NCBI RefSeq assembly: GCF_052857255.1
Contig: NC_135504.1
Span: forward strand, 134,280,929 to 134,344,928
DNA: 64,000 nt
Direction: 5' to 3'
Source of the DNA: Amblyomma americanum
Lineage: Eukaryota; Arthropoda; Arachnida; Ixodida; Ixodidae
Below the pieces are notes generated by a model that had not been told where the DNA came from, made no database searches, and worked only from the letters and a program-made list of their open reading frames with translations. Within the stretch, counting starts at the first letter, position 1, and every line of letters starts with the position of its first letter. Of the stretch, positions 22,680 through 36,989 are shown piece after piece. The position numbers and the translations under genes are program-made.

Positions 22680-25178
22680 AGAAAGTTTGAAGAAAATGTT
22701 TGCCAAATACCTGCAAACACACACAGACAACCAGGTGTGGACTGTCTCGGAAGAACATAAAACGTGGAAGCAATACGGCGCATAAAGAATCGAAAAACGC
22801 AGCCGAAGAGGTGAGAAGAGGCCAGAAGGAAATCGTTGGGCAGTTTGGGGCGGGCACCACGATAGGACAAAAGCAACGGGTCAGGTGTTCTGCAACTGCA
22901 AAGCGGCAGGATAGCCATTGGAAGCAGCGGGCGCGATGTGATAAGTAAACATCTTAAGCAGTGGCATGCAATTCAGGCAATCATTTACAACAAAACTGGA
23001 CGCCTAGCCAAGCCGGAACGTTGATCCCTGAACGTGCTTTCGCTTCCCGCTGAGAACTTCGTCACTGTAGTGGGTGACGGCATAAAAGGGAATACAACGA
23101 TGCGAGCGCATGAAGGCGCATTTACTGACAAAGCTCGGTTTGTATACAGGGCATGAAAAACGGCGCAGCACGCAGGCATATCTGCGCTTGGGTAATTCAG
23201 CTGTATCACGGATTACTCAGCTATTTTTTAAAGGACAGCTCTAGTGGCATATAGGTTTAAGCGCCCACCACGTGCAAGAATAGCGCTATGCTTGAACCAA
23301 GCTGCCCCATGACGTGCGTTGGTTTCTTTTGGGTACAGGGTTCCTCAAGGTCTCGAGCTCGGCTATCTAAGTTTTACACCGTGGTTGCCAGCTTCGTCCA
23401 GAAGCACATAAAGTGCAATACGTTCTAGCTGTGAACCTTTGTGGATGCTCTTGGCCGAAGCGACGAAACCGCGCTGACAAATAGAATGAGAGAAAAGAAG
23501 AGACAGACACAAGCGCTTTTGTCTGTCACTTGTCTTTTCCCTCCGCATTTGTAAGAGCTGTTTTGTCGTTTCATTAACATGAACCAAACAGCCCTGCTGA
23601 GCCTTCTTATTGGATGCTCTTGGCCCTTGAACACTAGCTCCAAGAACCAGGCAGACATGCCCGCGCGACACAAGCCACGAAGGTAATAATAAAAGGATAA
23701 AACAATGATGCTGGGCCCACAGTTGGCTGCTTCGGAATAGTTTCACCAGGCAACAATATCGTTAAACATTCGCATACAGTGTAGAAGAACAAAAGGTAAT
23801 AACCTCTCTAGAATCATCCAAGCTTTCAGAGTGAAATGGCCGCGAACGAACAGCTGCTGGTCAGCTCAAGCAAGACACGAAAGCTCGTACACTTGACAGA
23901 GGATTATTACCATCACCGGAGCTAGCGAAATCCTTGATTTTGTAGTCGAATGAATATGAGTTCCCTTTACTTTACTGCTTGCCGCCGGCCAAAAAAGGTG
24001 CAGATAATCAATCAGGGTATCTGTATCTAGCAGAAACGCTTTGCTGAATACTGCCAGTATTACCAAATATAGGTATTACCTTTTCTTAGATTTTCTCGCC
24101 TGCCGTGTGTGTGTCTGCCTCCCTTTCGTCCGTGTTCTTGTTGCGCAGTTCGTCTTTTTTGTGCAATGAACATTTTTCCTTCCTACTCATTCACAAGCGT
24201 TGTAGGAGCTATTCTCTAACATCGCATGTTATCTTAAATTGCAGGTAAGATTTAAAGATTTGCTCCCACATTTAAGACGCCAGAGGCCGTTAGCAAAAGC
24301 AAAAAAGTTTATTACTAGAGTTCATTGGGTAGGGCTTCCGGCCTTACCACCTGCCGACCGTGGGCAGTATGGACACTTCTTTGCGGCTCAAGGGTCAACG
24401 TTACTCCGTAGTGCAGAGAATATTCATTTCTGGTCCTAAGGTTGCGTGCGCGGTTTTTTTTAAAACAATTCTTCGGTGAGAAAGTGCCCAGGCAGAACAA
24501 GGAAAGCAATGAACGACCATCAGAAAAATTAATAATCGCGATTTCAAATTACTTTCAAAAAACGTATAAACTGAATGAACTGATCCTGTCGCAGGGAAAT
24601 ACCGATTTGGTTGCCGATACCTTTTAGCAGCAAAGTAAACACAGGTTCAATCACCGGACTGTTAAGTGCGTAAAGATAAGTGTATTTCAAACAATGTTTT
24701 TCATGTTATTATGTTTAGAACCTAATGTGTGTAAGGTCGACTGTATATCCAGTGTACTTGAAAGAGGATGTGCTTTAATAATAACTGTTTTGTCCAGTAA
24801 AGAGGAAATTTGGGTCGTTGATCTGAAGCGTGAAAATTTGAAACCTGCATAATTTTGTCTCTTTCATACTACTCGAACTCCTGCCGAACAGTAAATTATT
24901 GGCCTGGGCTTTTGTCAAAACACAGTTATGAGGCCTTGACCTGTCACTCTTTTTTCTCGTAGAGCGAAATTAAACTTCGAATTGATATATTTTCGAATAA
25001 GAGGCAAACGCAGTGAATTTTGAAAGCCAAGCGTCACGCAGATCGCTGCTGTGAAACAGCCAACTTGTCTTTCCACGTCAACCAATGTTTTCAATGAGGC
25101 GTAATGGGCAGGAGTCCTCTTTCTGTACATGTCCGAAGCTGACGACATCGCATTTGAAGATGTTTTTTTGCAGTGGTG
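22680..25178. other. Unassigned intergenic DNA downstream of the IR gene
   Basis: Apart from the foldback element at 23457-23610 I recognise nothing here. The part just below 25179 should be the 3' UTR of the minus-strand receptor. Candidate minus-strand polyadenylation signals are ATTAAA at 24774-24779 and AATAAA at 24308-24313; neither is proven. Confidence 0.4.
23457..23610 (+). mobile_element. Foldback (hairpin) element with tail and 15-bp direct repeats
   Basis: Left arm 23461-23516 and right arm about 23512-23571 form an imperfect hairpin (left AAAAGAAGAGACAGACACAA; right, reversed, AAAAGACAAGTGACAGACAA). A tail follows with ATGAACCAAACAGCCC at about 23579-23594. TGGATGCTCTTGGCC is present at 23442-23456 and again at 23611-23625, a perfect 15-bp duplication. 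The layout matches the elements at 11783 and 62030. Confidence 0.7.
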
Positions 25179-25443
25179 CTACTGCTGATAAGGCTGCACT
25201 TGTCTACGACACGCCTGAGCGCGGAGAACACGAACAGCGTACGAGATAGAGCACGTGTTTCGGAGCAGCTCTAGAACAAGAGCCACGCACGATGCTGCAC
25301 AACCGGCGATGTACACGCCGTAGTAAAGATGAAATGGCTCTTTTCCCGCTTCTTGATCGCCATTCCTAAGAACGACAGCTTGTCGGAATCGTCCCCCTAG
25401 GCCATGTTCCGCGATGATCATGAGAAGCCGACGGTGTTGGTAT
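25179..25443 (-). CDS. Ionotropic receptor (IR), last coding exon
   Basis: This exon encodes the end of the second ligand-binding lobe and the last membrane helix of a divergent ionotropic glutamate-receptor-like (IR) channel. The acceptor is TTTCTTACAG followed by ATACCAACA; the exon opens with the third base of an Arg codon, which fits the AG left at the end of exon 50377-51905. The sequence reads RYQHRRLLMIIAEHGLGGRF, the helix and EHGL block before M4, and then FHLYYGVYIAGCAASCVALV, a membrane span of about 20 residues, ending in a short Arg/Gln-rich tail and TAG. GC content is higher than the surrounding intron, as expected of coding DNA. The assignment to the family is good; the link to the distant first exon is inferred from phase and domain continuity. 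A separate IR gene whose upstream exon lies elsewhere remains possible. Confidence 0.72.
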
Positions 25444-28400
25444 CTGTAAGAAAGAAGAGAGATTAAGACCGCTCTGGCAAAGAAATCATACAGCACCTAC
25501 TTAAGAGGAAGAGATGTTGCTGAGCCCTGGAATGCGCGATGAAATTTCTATTAGGCGGGAAAGTGCAAAAGGGGCTAGAAAACAGGTAATTATAATCAAC
25601 CATACTTGAAAAGACATATATTTCTGGCGTAAATTCTCATTAGGACTCCATATCTCGTTCTGTAAATGGAGCTTCATGCACACATTGGCGCGTACATGAA
25701 ATTTCACAATATGGACTCCAGCATTGTCGTTATTAAATGATTTTTTTTTTCATTTCTTTGAAGTCTTCTTGAGTGCTGCAACCGTCTTTAGTTTTTTAGC
25801 GAGCAATAAGTGTTCAACTCAGTCCTATACGCTTTCAATTAGATTGTTTTTGCTGTCCGCTAAGCTTTTCGTGACTCTGAGCGCGTATTGTGATCGAGAA
25901 TATTCAGGCTAAAATCATGGCTCAGCTTGGCAGATACGAGAACTAGTAAGAAACGCTGATAAAGACTCTATGGCGGTTCGACGTTTCACTGGCATGAAGC
26001 ACGGCTTCGATCAGTCCCTTCTAATATATCTAATCACAATTAAAATGGACCGGCTTTTGCTGATACTGCCCGTACTTGGTTCACTGTGATCTCCTTGGTA
26101 CTAAGCCGTCGTCGTGAGTGTGATCGGAACGGGATAAAACTCGTGCGTTGATATTTCATAAATAATTTTGACAAAAACACAGCGAATCTTACAAGGGTCT
26201 TCTATGAACATCCGCTCTCACTCCACTACAGCCACCTCTAGAAGAATTCAGATGAGCCAAGCAAGTAAAGACAATAAGAAGACACGAGCTCTACACCGTA
26301 CCGGGAGCGCTGACCCCATTTAGCGCCTTACAAGATCACATGTGAATCAAAATTTTTTCTGTAAAATTTGGAGAACAGAAATCGAATGCCATTTCAATAA
26401 GAGATCGTTCAACTGACATGCGACAAATAAATAGACATCGGCTAATTATTGTTATCTCGAAAATGAATCTCAATGAATAATCTGATTTCACTTACAGGCA
26501 GCCGGTAAAAAGGCTTAAGTCAAAGTGGATTAGTGGGTAGCGTCACAATCCGTGGGATTTCCTCCATATCACGGACAGACAAAAATTTAAACTAATTCCG
26601 AAAAAGATGATCCAGAAAGTTGCAAAGTTTATAGAAGTTTGTTCTCTGTATGAAGCATGGATTTTAGTTCGGGCCCAAATATGCTAACTGCCATTGGCAG
26701 TGCCGTCCGCAGCATACAAGTTATCTGCAGTCTGCAGCCTATGCTAATACCACCGCCGGCTCTGGAATCATGACAGATTTACCCACAATAATATGGAAAT
26801 TGTGCGCTAACATTGTTTTTTCTGGACAAAACTGAACAATTCAATGAACACAACCACATGATTCGTTAGCTTTCCTAGTCACATTCGTTAGGGATAATGG
26901 GAAGAGAGCATTGTTAGCTTTTATGATGACGTACAAAAAGAGCTAGGCGGACCCAAACCGTGTTCATCAAAGCTACGGTTTAATTTTTAAAGAAAGCTCC
27001 ACATTTCTAATATAGAGCAAAGGAGTCGTCATGCACACTGTTGCAGGACACCAATCCTAGGCAGTTTTGAGTACATGACATAGCTGCGACTACACGAATA
27101 TCTCCACAGCATTTCATTGCAATGTGGAAATTGTGGCCGGAGCGGACTGTATGTAGTCGAGTTCCTAGAGTCGAGAAATGATACTGTCAGACTTGACACC
27201 TGCAACTCAGGGATGGTGGAAGATCTCCATTACATTTACCTACGGTTATTTTATTTGAGATAGCTTGGGTTCATTTTCTTCTGTCCCACGTTTGGTGCTG
27301 ATCCAGTTAATTTGGTCTCACATGTTCCAGGACGTTCTTTTGAAAACTTCTCGTTATTTTACCCTAATAACAATACAGACCAGTCTATTCAGTCGGGAAG
27401 CGTATAATACACCAGCGACATTTATTTACTTTCTTGCGATACCCTGGGAACCGATTGCGTTAGAGAGAGGAGCATTTACTAAGCGAAAACTAAACACTAA
27501 AAGTCAACACAGCAAGCAATATTTAAGTAATTAAATTAGGGGCTGCATCCAGTTTGATTGGACGCCAGTATTCCGCAAAAAATTTCAAAACAGGTTAAAA
27601 CAAAATATTTATTCCCAAAGCGTGGTGTTAAAACAGATGAAAAATTATGTACACTTGTTATTTACTAACGTAATAGCAATACACGTGCGCCAGCAGTCAT
27701 AACGTTACTTTCTTACTTCATCGCAAGTAAACTTTCACTTGCTGGTATACACATAAAGACAGAAACAAATTTATAGAACATCAATTGTCCTTAGGTGATA
27801 GCGGAATGAACCGTAAGAATCGTTTTTCAGTAATAATGTTTCAGATGCAACACATAGTAAGAAAACAATAACACAGTTTTGGTTATAGTGGTTCATTGCA
27901 CAGCTAGATATGTAAGAACTAAGTGTACAATGTTTCAATGAAACAGCTTTTACGGGGATAAAGGGACGATTGCTCGCTCAAAAGAGTGCCAAAAAGCGAA
28001 TTTTGAGAAAAACAAGAAAGAGTATTAAGAATAATTACAATTATTACAATCCAATGGCCAAGACGGCTAAATTTGACCGTATTTGTAGCTGAAATTCTTC
28101 TTCAATCTTGATTTTTCTTGATTTTGCTCTCTTGGAACTCACTTTTCCTTTCCATGTACTTTGAAGCATCAGCAGACCGAAATGAAGATTTCGAGCTACG
28201 CTGCAGTTCAATTTATTGCCTTAAAGACACCAATTTGGGGATGTAACATAAGGGGCAGGCAAACCTGTCAGGCAGGTTTTTCTGCATGTAGGCCAGACGT
28301 GATAAAAATGTGCTCGAAAACGTGTGGAGTACCTCTTCTATCACTGTTGAAATAACACACGCCATCATGCAAATCAAACTTCAACTATAGGTGTCCTGCC

Positions 28401-31400
28401 ATAATCATCCAATGTTTCTCAAACGTGTTGAGTCACTGCTGTGATCGTTCATCTTGATGCATACAAAACAAACATTGACATACACAGCAAGAAATAAGTT
28501 TAAACTAAAAAATGCATAAGAAAATAAACTAATAATGCATAAATAAGTGTTTATTTGCATGGAGGTGTTTATTTGGTTTACTGAGATGCACAGACAGTTA
28601 CAGCTTTGGCTGCAACCATGAAATACTGTGAATTCGAAACAATATTTTTGTTGCAATTCAATAAAGATTTAATTAGTTTTTAATAAAAAAATTGCTTACG
28701 CTAAAATAACTTCTAGTAACATGCCTAGACATAATATCAAAAGTATTTCTCTCCCGCGCGTAATTCCTGGGTTTCTCTGCCCAAATGAACTTTCCGCAAT
28801 AATGGTTTGTTATCAGCGATAACTCATTAAATTTCGTATTCCTTAGTTCATACTGTTCCGCAAAACTTTCTGTTAATATATAAGAATTTTTTTGTTTCGG
28901 CACTTCCAAACGTAAAGCAAAACTGATGTGGCCGACAAGTGCGTCAAAATGAATAAGCTTAGATTTTACAGAATACACGAACAGGCTGCAGTCTAACTGT
29001 ATAGTATACTTGGTGTAGAAAATGTCACGCACACCTTTTGAAGAGGGTTATGTATTTACATGCAAATGTTGCCACAAGCAGCACTTCCACAAGCGTGAGG
29101 TTCACACGCTTTGTTAAAATACATTTCGTTTAGAAAGTCATTTTGCATAGCCGTAATGGTGCTGCCTCCTTTCTATTCCTCTTGAAAAGACCTGTGTAAA
29201 TACCAGTCAAGCATCACGCATCGGCAGGTTGATTACTTCATGATCTGATCAGAAATCGACCGGCAAACAATATAAAAAGAAATGATAGCTCGTAAACACA
29301 ATAAAACACCGTATTAGGCTACAGTTCATGATTAGAGTTGGAGAACTGAGCACAGGCCCGAGTAGAAGGGTTGAAATACAAACGTGAGAAATGGTATTCC
29401 AGCTAAAGTAATGAAGAGAAAATGATCATCAGCGCGCAATATAATGGGATGAGCAGTGACCAAGATAGTCGTTTAAATAAAGAATTAGAGTGCTGCACAG
29501 TAAAACGCAGGGTGAGATAGCAGATTAAACTGGCCAAGTATAATATGGAAGTTTCATAAGCGTGATGTCTGAAAATCACACAGGAATGACGAAATCGCGG
29601 TCAATGGGGGAATGTCTTGTCCTATGGTACACGTATCCAAACTGAGAATAGTTGCCCGTTGCCAAATACCCATTTTTTCCTCCTTCTTGTCAATCATAGC
29701 GCACCTTAAAAGTCGTTTCCTTGTTGAACGCGCACGATGGCAGCGTCATTGCATTTCGCGAAGATGTCTGCCGATGTCGGGCCTGTTTATTCCGCAATAT
29801 ATCAGTAAACAACATGCGGAGCTTATTCATAACTTCTCGTGTGTTCCTACCACATGTGCAGTGCAACTTGTCCAATCAGGAAGGGGTTTTGTTGATGTTT
29901 ATGTTTTTTTACACATGACAAAATCGAAAAAAAAACGTGTCTCTGTAGGATAAAGAAAATTGGTGGCGCTGCAGATAGCATGCCTCCATTTGCTAAAAAA
30001 CCGCTGTGTGGCAACGGCAGTTAAGCAAATTTCACAAAAAGGAAACAAAACGAGCAATTATTGGAGTGCAGCTAACGAAAAATAATGGGAAGCTGCCGAA
30101 GGACTCACCCTTAACAGCAGCGGCATTACAGGTGGCGACGGCGACACTAAGAGGGTCAGGCGGTCATTCAAGACGCGTGCTCAGAATTTTCTCGTACTGT
30201 CAAATGTGCACTTATGAAATATGACGTGGAAGATTCAAGCCGCAGGATGTACATCTTTGTGCCGTCCCACTGTCGAACAGCAGCCAAGTTCCTTAACGCG
30301 AAGAAAGCTAAGCATATTTTACTGACTTCAACGGGATACGTTTCTCTGATTAGTAACCAGAAAATGAAAGGTGGCGTTCGGGGACAAAGCAAAATTACAG
30401 CTAGCTGCCACAGAAAAATGCAAGCAGCTCCGGTAACATTCGCGAACGTTCGCTGTTTGATTCTGGGCCAGATTATTTTCTGAATTGAGAAAATTGCCAA
30501 TTGTTTTAGCACCTCAAGCTGGATTTTCACTACACACATTAATTATCAGAATCCACGTGAATACGCCCACTAGAAAATAAAAGCCTATCCCGTGCCTATC
30601 CTTTTAAGGCAGCCCTGAGCCAGCTGCGGAATGTTATGCAAGACATTTTCCTAATTTCATTCGCACATCGAACTGCCGCCTATCTCTACACTTCCCTTCT
30701 CTTCGAATAGAGCCAGGTGTCCTCACTGGCATCGTCATCTTGCATGCGTATTACTTAATGTTAAGTTCAGCTGTAATATAAATAACTGGCTCTCGTTCCC
30801 TAATCAACTGGGCTTTTTTCCTGTCTTTTCAGTTGCACCTTTTTGTTCCACAGCCAGCTGCGTCGCCCTAAATTCAATATGAACCGCGGTCGTTAACCTC
30901 CATGTTCCTGTCCCTAAGATGAGAACCACTAAGGTACAGGTGCTATTAAGTTTTCTCTTAAGTACTGGCATTCATGATCGGAGAGTGCCTACCAATTACG
31001 TTCAACCCCTTCGTATTTTTCTGGTTATTTCACTCACGTGCTACACATCAGCGATATATAGCTGCCCTTAGTACACGTATTTCTGCAAACCGCTGTGAGG
31101 TCCCCTAATACTTTTTTCGATTACGTTAGAGAATAATTAGTGGGCGACTAACAGTAAGTAGATCGATCTGTAATTTCTCAAGCTCTTGACGCGCCCTTCC
31201 ATTCCCACCTGCTGCTTTCCTTCTTTGAATGTTTTCCCAGGCTTGTTCCTTTTTCGCTGCAAGGTGGATGTGCAATTGCTCTGCACTATTGCATCTCTCT
31301 TTGTTATTCTGAATGCTTAGGTTAGTGTTAAAATAGAACTTTCTCATGTTGATAATGACATTACTCTGCTTGTATTTTGTTGCATATATATATCAGTTTC

Positions 31401-31889
31401 GCAAATGCCTGTTTTCCTCGCGACCGCTTTTCTCGAACACTATTACTTGGAGCACGCTGTATTAACCCATAATATTCTCCTAAAAGGTGGATTCCTTACG
31501 CTTGTTAACTTTCATAGCTTAACCTTTTCTGATTTCTCCGTTGGGTTAATGTCATTCATGCTTAGGAGGTTCGTCATTACGTCTCTCGTCTCCTGAGCGA
31601 GCTCACCAGGTTTCTGTGTACCTCTCCGACCGCTTAATTTTACTGAACACTACAAAAGAAAACTTCAAGATTATAGCTGCTCGCTTGAGCACTAAATTTG
31701 TCGGCCTCGGTTAAAAAGGAGTGTCTGTTCGGCAGCGATCTAACTTCCTCTTTGTTTAAGTCTTGCTGCCAACAATTTGATGGGCTTTTTGCTTACTAAT
31801 TTTCTCAATTTGCTCTCCTGGTCTACCCTAATTCGAGCCCTTAACATCCTTTGTCCTCTGCTTCACACATTTCCGAGCACTTTCACATG

Positions 31890-32100
31890 CTAGATTATGT
31901 TATGGTGAGAGCACAATACAAAATCTATGTCGTCTTTAGTCTCGCCGTTCGGACTCTCCCACGTCCACTTCGGTTTCTCGGATTTGAAGAAAGCATTCAT
32001 GATGAGCAAATTTTTGGCTTCCTTGAACTCTATTAACGTTTTAAATGCAGAACTATGAAGCGGTATTTCTAGGACAAATATATACACTCACAATTCTCAT
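31890..32100 (-). pseudogene. RTE-like LINE endonuclease fragment (C-terminal part)
   Basis: The minus-strand reading has LIEFKEAKNLLIMNAFFK, then KWTWESPNGETKDDIDFVL. RTE/BovB-type endonucleases carry the same block (N-T-x-F, W-T-W-x-S-P-[ND]-G, I-D-[FY]-[IV]-L). Only this portion is clear; sequence down to about 31100 on the same strand may be its continuation but is too decayed to assign. Confidence 0.6.
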
Positions 32101-34444
32101 TAGCTTTAAAAATAACCGCGAAAACAATGGCATGATATACACACCAACAAAGCATGTTTCTTTACATGTTCCATTTCTGCAACATGGGCGTTTCCGATAT
32201 AAAGGATACAAATGTCATCTGAGGTACACTTTATAGTCTGTGCTATGAAATTTTTTTCTTAAGTCACAGACAAATTATTATAGAGAAGCAATTGCGCATG
32301 TATAATGTCTTATTTCACCAGGAGAGCAGTATTGCAACAACGGTTCAGAAGTCAAAGCAGACAGGAAAGCAAGAATGGCCTTTCTTTAGCTTCTCTTATG
32401 CATTAATCATTGTTTTAACATTTCTTCAGGAATAGCACGGATCCCGTTGCTATGCCTAAAAGTTTTTTTTTAACAAGATTCATCGGGGCTTGCTACTTTT
32501 CTGTCATGAACATTCTCGATCAGACGTGTTTACAGTCATTCCCTGGATTTCAGTGCATTTGAATGCATAGGAATGGTACGCATGTCCCACAACAATCGAC
32601 GCGTGGTTCCATTCCACGTCTACGTGACCACCCTAGGCTAATGCCTCGCGTTGCCTACATCGTGTTCAGGTGATGTGCATGTTGCGTGTGGGGGTAACAC
32701 GCGTGGCAACACGCTGAATGGAGGCACCTTTACTCTTCCATAGTGCAACCTTTGCCGTCATCGGGTGTTAGGCTTGGTCGTGCTACGACCCAGACGCTTA
32801 GTGAAGCCCCTCAGATTCCGATCGTAGCCGGGTAGTGAGAGCCCGAACATATGCCGCCGCTCCTATATTAGTAACATGCACATGGGACGGTTCCTACGAA
32901 AGCATTGCTCGAAAACATCCCCCAATCTCTGCCTATACATTTCATAGACAAATTCACAGAGCATCTACGCCAACTGGGCAAATACAGGACACTGTAAGAA
33001 CGACCCAAACGTGGCCTAGCGCCGTAATCAAGTGAACACCGTCTGCACCTGCCTGGTGCTGTGTTCCTCGTCTCCAGGTTGGCTGCACGATAGGAGGTTG
33101 GCGGCTGGCGTCGTTAATAAAAAATTACACGGTATGCACCCGTCCTCTCAATATGTGCAGTCTTTATCGTCAGGGGGAGGGGGGGGGCACATGGCGTGAG
33201 CGTTTCAAACGCTTACAAACGCCTTTTCCGAGTCGCCGCAGTTAGCCGCGAAGTGCGAAACCGAACACTTGAGGCTGGTACTACATACGTAGCATGCACT
33301 TGCGAAATTGACCACGGACGCGCTGTCGGAAAATATCGTCAGATCTTTGCGCACGCGTCTGATAGACAGAATGGGGCAGCATTTTAGCCAATCGGTGTCA
33401 TGCGGGAGACTCTAAGGCAGGAGGATTGCCTGTCTTTGAATATTGCTGCCAAAGGCCAATGTTCAAAAAAAAAACTTAAAGCTCGCTACCAGTGACAGAC
33501 GGAAAGGCTTTAATTAACAGTTTTTGTTTCACGAACTCACAAACTATATCTGATTATTTCGTTGTTTTCAACGTTGCTTTTTGTGCGGCGAAAGCTCCTA
33601 ACAAAGGCACAACTATCAAAAAGCTAAAAATTTGGCCGTCAACAAGCACTAATGCAAATTGTGCAAACAGGTTGATTATATATATATCACACTTTTTAAT
33701 TATCCGTATTGTGACCCATAGCAGGGACAGGAGTTGCAGGATGTGCGCACTAAAATCATTACAAATTTAAAACAAGGAAAAAGAAAACAAGTTATTGAAA
33801 CTATACAATTCGCTTGTGCTTGCTGTGTTAACATGCAGGATACACAAAATACGCTGCTTTACAAAAATACCTGTACACAGAAACCAATCATAATTCAACA
33901 AGTCTACGGATAACTACTGTTGGTTACAGATTACCAGAAATTTGGGTTGTGTTGGGTTGTGTTGGGTTTAGTGGCGCATAAGCAGCTAAGGCTATCATGC
34001 GCCAAGCTCAAGGTATAGGAAAAAGTTTCGCCAGAATTTACAGATAAGAAAAAAAAGCGGTGTAGAAAGTTTCAAAAGTTATTTCCTTGTACTTAGTATA
34101 GAGAGCGAAGACTAGATTGATAAATAGCTTGTATTAAAAGCTTGAAAGGAGGTCGGGTAACCTCAGCAGCCGTCCTTAAGAGGCCAAGGATCTGGGGGCT
34201 GCCAACCTATAAAATAGACACCTCGGCCTTCTTCTCAGGAGAGAGAAAGTGGCCGAGGTGTGTCAACGACAAGTGGGAAATTCAGTTTGTCCAGAAAACC
34301 CGCTTCTCCTAAAAAGGCAAAAACAGAAGACATATCAACAATTGCATAATCACTTAAGAGCAGCGCAGGGCGAAATGGGCTGCACTGGTTGTAAGACTCA
34401 GTAAAATACTTCTTGCTTAGTTTTTCGAGTTTTGGGCATGATAA

Positions 34445-35190
34445 TCAAATATGGTGTATTGTGAGCTCGTCTTCACATCTTTCACAAAGAGGCTTGTCCT
34501 GATTGGTTAGTAAGAAATTATGCGTCAGGTGTGTGTGTCCAATGCGGAGACGACATAAAATTACTTCTGTAAAACGTTCCTGGTGGGTACATGTCTTCCA
34601 TTCGCCGAGGACAGGCTTTACGAAATGCAGCTTGTTGGTTATCTCATTATCCCAAGCTGTCTGCCATTTAGCCTTCAGATTTCTGTGTATTAATTTCATG
34701 CAGTCTTTGTGGGGCACGCTGACTTTTCCAATTTCACGCCCGCGAGCTTGTTCAGCACTTTTGTCGGCTCGTTCATTGCCGTCTATTCCAACATGGCTCG
34801 GCACCCAGCAGAATTTTATGATACGTCCCTGTGTTGTAACTTTTTCTGTGTTATGTACTAAGTTTCCTACTATGGGTTCGACTGTATTTATGGGATGTAA
34901 TGCTGTTAGCAGACTAAGCGAATCTGTGTAGATTATGCTCTTTTCCAAACTGTTATTTATTATTCTCCTTACAGGTACAGAGACAGCATAACACTCCGCA
35001 GTAAAAATGGATGCACAGTTTGGTAGCCTTACTATATTTTCCCGTTTCTTTGCACTACCGCACTTCCGACGTAATCTGCCGTTTTTGAGCCGTCAGTGTA
35101 AAACTCTGTGTAGTTCGCATATTTTTCTTGTACTGCCCGGTATTCATGTAATATGTGCTCGTGTGGCGTTTGTTTCTTTCGGTATTGTGT
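34445..35190 (-). pseudogene. I-3 ORF2 RNase H and C-terminal Cys/His block
   Basis: Four catalytic acidic residues of RNase H can be followed on the minus strand: FYTDGSK (about 35080-35105), FTAECYAV (about 34985-35015), IYTDSLSLL (about 34905-34935) and IDGNERADKSAEQARG (about 34745-34795). WVPSHVGI precedes the last. The C-terminal block has CRLRIGHTHLTHNFLL and LCERCEDELTIHHI, a probable zinc-binding module. A frame break separates the first two acidic blocks. This domain is absent from the CR1-like LINEs in the window and defines the I-type copies. Confidence 0.82.
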
Positions 35191-35774
35191 TAACGTGAAG
35201 TCACACACAGTCGGAAGGCTGTACCATGGGGGCAGTGGGTCATACCCTGAGGCGGCATCAAGAAGGTTATCCAGTATTCCTAAAGTTTGGCAACAATCCT
35301 CGAAGCGGAGCAGCAGAGGTTTAACTGACTGGGGTTTGTTGTTGAATAGGGTTCTGTAGGTGCAGTTTGTAACTATGGAATAACAGAGGTGCTTCGGCAA
35401 GGAACGGATTTTCAGGACATATGCGCATGTGAGCATAGTTCTGCTCTCTGTAAGGGAGGGTTCATTGATTTCGGCATAGAGACTGTTTATGGGGGATGTT
35501 CTGTATGCACCAGTTGAAAGTCGTAAACCAAGGTTATGCACTGGGTCCAGTCGTTTTAGATATGATGGCCTCGCGGACCCATACACAACGCATCCATAGT
35601 CTAGAGTAGAGCGTACTAATGACGTATAGATTTGTAAAATACATGTTCTATCAGATGACCAGCGTTTTCGTGACAGTACTTTTAATATATTCAGGAGGAT
35701 TTCTTTTTGATGGTGTTTATATGTGGCAGTAATGTGAGTTTCTTGTCAAATGTTATGCCCAAAAATTTATGTTC

Positions 35775-36927
35775 CTACTTAACTGGAAGTGTAATTTCAT
35801 TTAAGTACAAGGTGGGGTCAATCTGCAAACCTCTTCTGAGTGAAAAGAGAACAGCAACTGATTTTTGTGTTGAGAACTTAAACCCATTTCTTTCAGCCCA
35901 AATCGCAAGTTTGTTTAATGTCAGTTGAATCTGTCGCTCATTGGTTGATAGGCTGGAGGACGTGCATGCTATTTGGAGGTCATCGACATATAACGAAAAC
36001 ATAATTGACTTTGGAACTCTTTTAGCTATAGAATTTATTCTTACGACAAAACGGGTAGTACCTAAAATACATCCCTGGGGTACACCGTTCTCTAGAATGA
36101 ATTTTTTGGAAAGGGTGGAGCCTAAGCGTACCTGGAATGAACGGTCAGAAAGAAAATCTTTTAGGCAGTTTAGCATCCTTCCACGGATCCCTAGGTCCGC
36201 GAGGTCGCGGAGGATCCCAAACCTCCAGGTAGTATCAAAAGCCTTCTACATATCAAAAAATACTGCAAGGTAGTGTTGAATATGTATGAAAGCTTCTCTG
36301 ACTATTTTCAAGGCGGATCAGATGGTCAGTTGTTGAACAAAATTTTTTAAATACACACTGGTGGATATCAAGAAGTTCACGAGATCTATAGACAAACATC
36401 AGCATAATATTGACAACACTTTCAAACGATTTAGCGAGACAGCTAGTAAGGGCAATGGATCTGTTACTGCTAGGGGAGGTTGGTGGTTGTCCCGGTTTCA
36501 AGAATGGTACAACAACAGCCTTGTTCCAGGCATGGGGTATTTTTCCTGAAATCCATATTTTGTCAAAAAACCTCAAACGTGCTTCTACAGATGGCTGAGA
36601 AAGATGTGCCAGCATTTCATAATGACTTTGATCAGGACCAGGCGCTGTCGGTTTGCCTGCAGACAGAACTTTTCTTATTTCATGAATTGTAATTAGACTG
36701 TTGTATGCTTCGTTTGTGCACGCGCTTGTGGGAAGTCTTTCTTTCTCCATAGTTTTTTTGTATTTTATGAATTGTTGTGTATAGTGTGAAGAGGTGGAAA
36801 TACTTGAGAAGTGTTCACCTTGAATGTCTGCTTGTTCTTCTATATTTGTTTGCGCACTAGGGACTGTTAGAAAGAGAATTGTGAAAGGGGAGAATCCGCC
36901 CTTCAATTTACGAACTTGGTCCCACAT
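35775..36927 (-). pseudogene. I-3 ORF2 reverse transcriptase, frameshifted
   Basis: First part 36253-36927: KPTAPGPDQSHYEML, then IPHAWNKAVVVPFLKPG, IALTSCLAKSFESVV and SRELLDIHQCVFKK. The next blocks lie in another frame after about 36250, with IFFDMEKAFDTTW-like sequence, and 35775-36176 gives ENGVPQGCILG and the catalytic LYVDDLQIA, then KFSTQKSVAVLF. The order is that of an I-group RT. The break near 36250 is a frame change within a few bases. Confidence 0.8.
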
Positions 36928-36989
36928 TTTTCGGATGTAATGGAAGTGTTTATAGATGATACGTAGCTAGCCATGAAGTTTTCTCCGCA

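Noticed and set aside
24239..24439. Open frame of 66 codons preceded by a splice-acceptor-like sequence
   Set aside because: No family motif, no partner exon with matching phase that I can find, and an equally long frame on the other strand.
25501..25707. Minus-strand frame with a hydrophobic segment (VWLIIITCFLAPFALS) just upstream of the last IR exon
   Set aside because: The receptor already has M1, pore and M2 in the exon at 50377-51905; this frame lacks a matching pair of splice sites in phase and does not resemble an IR segment.
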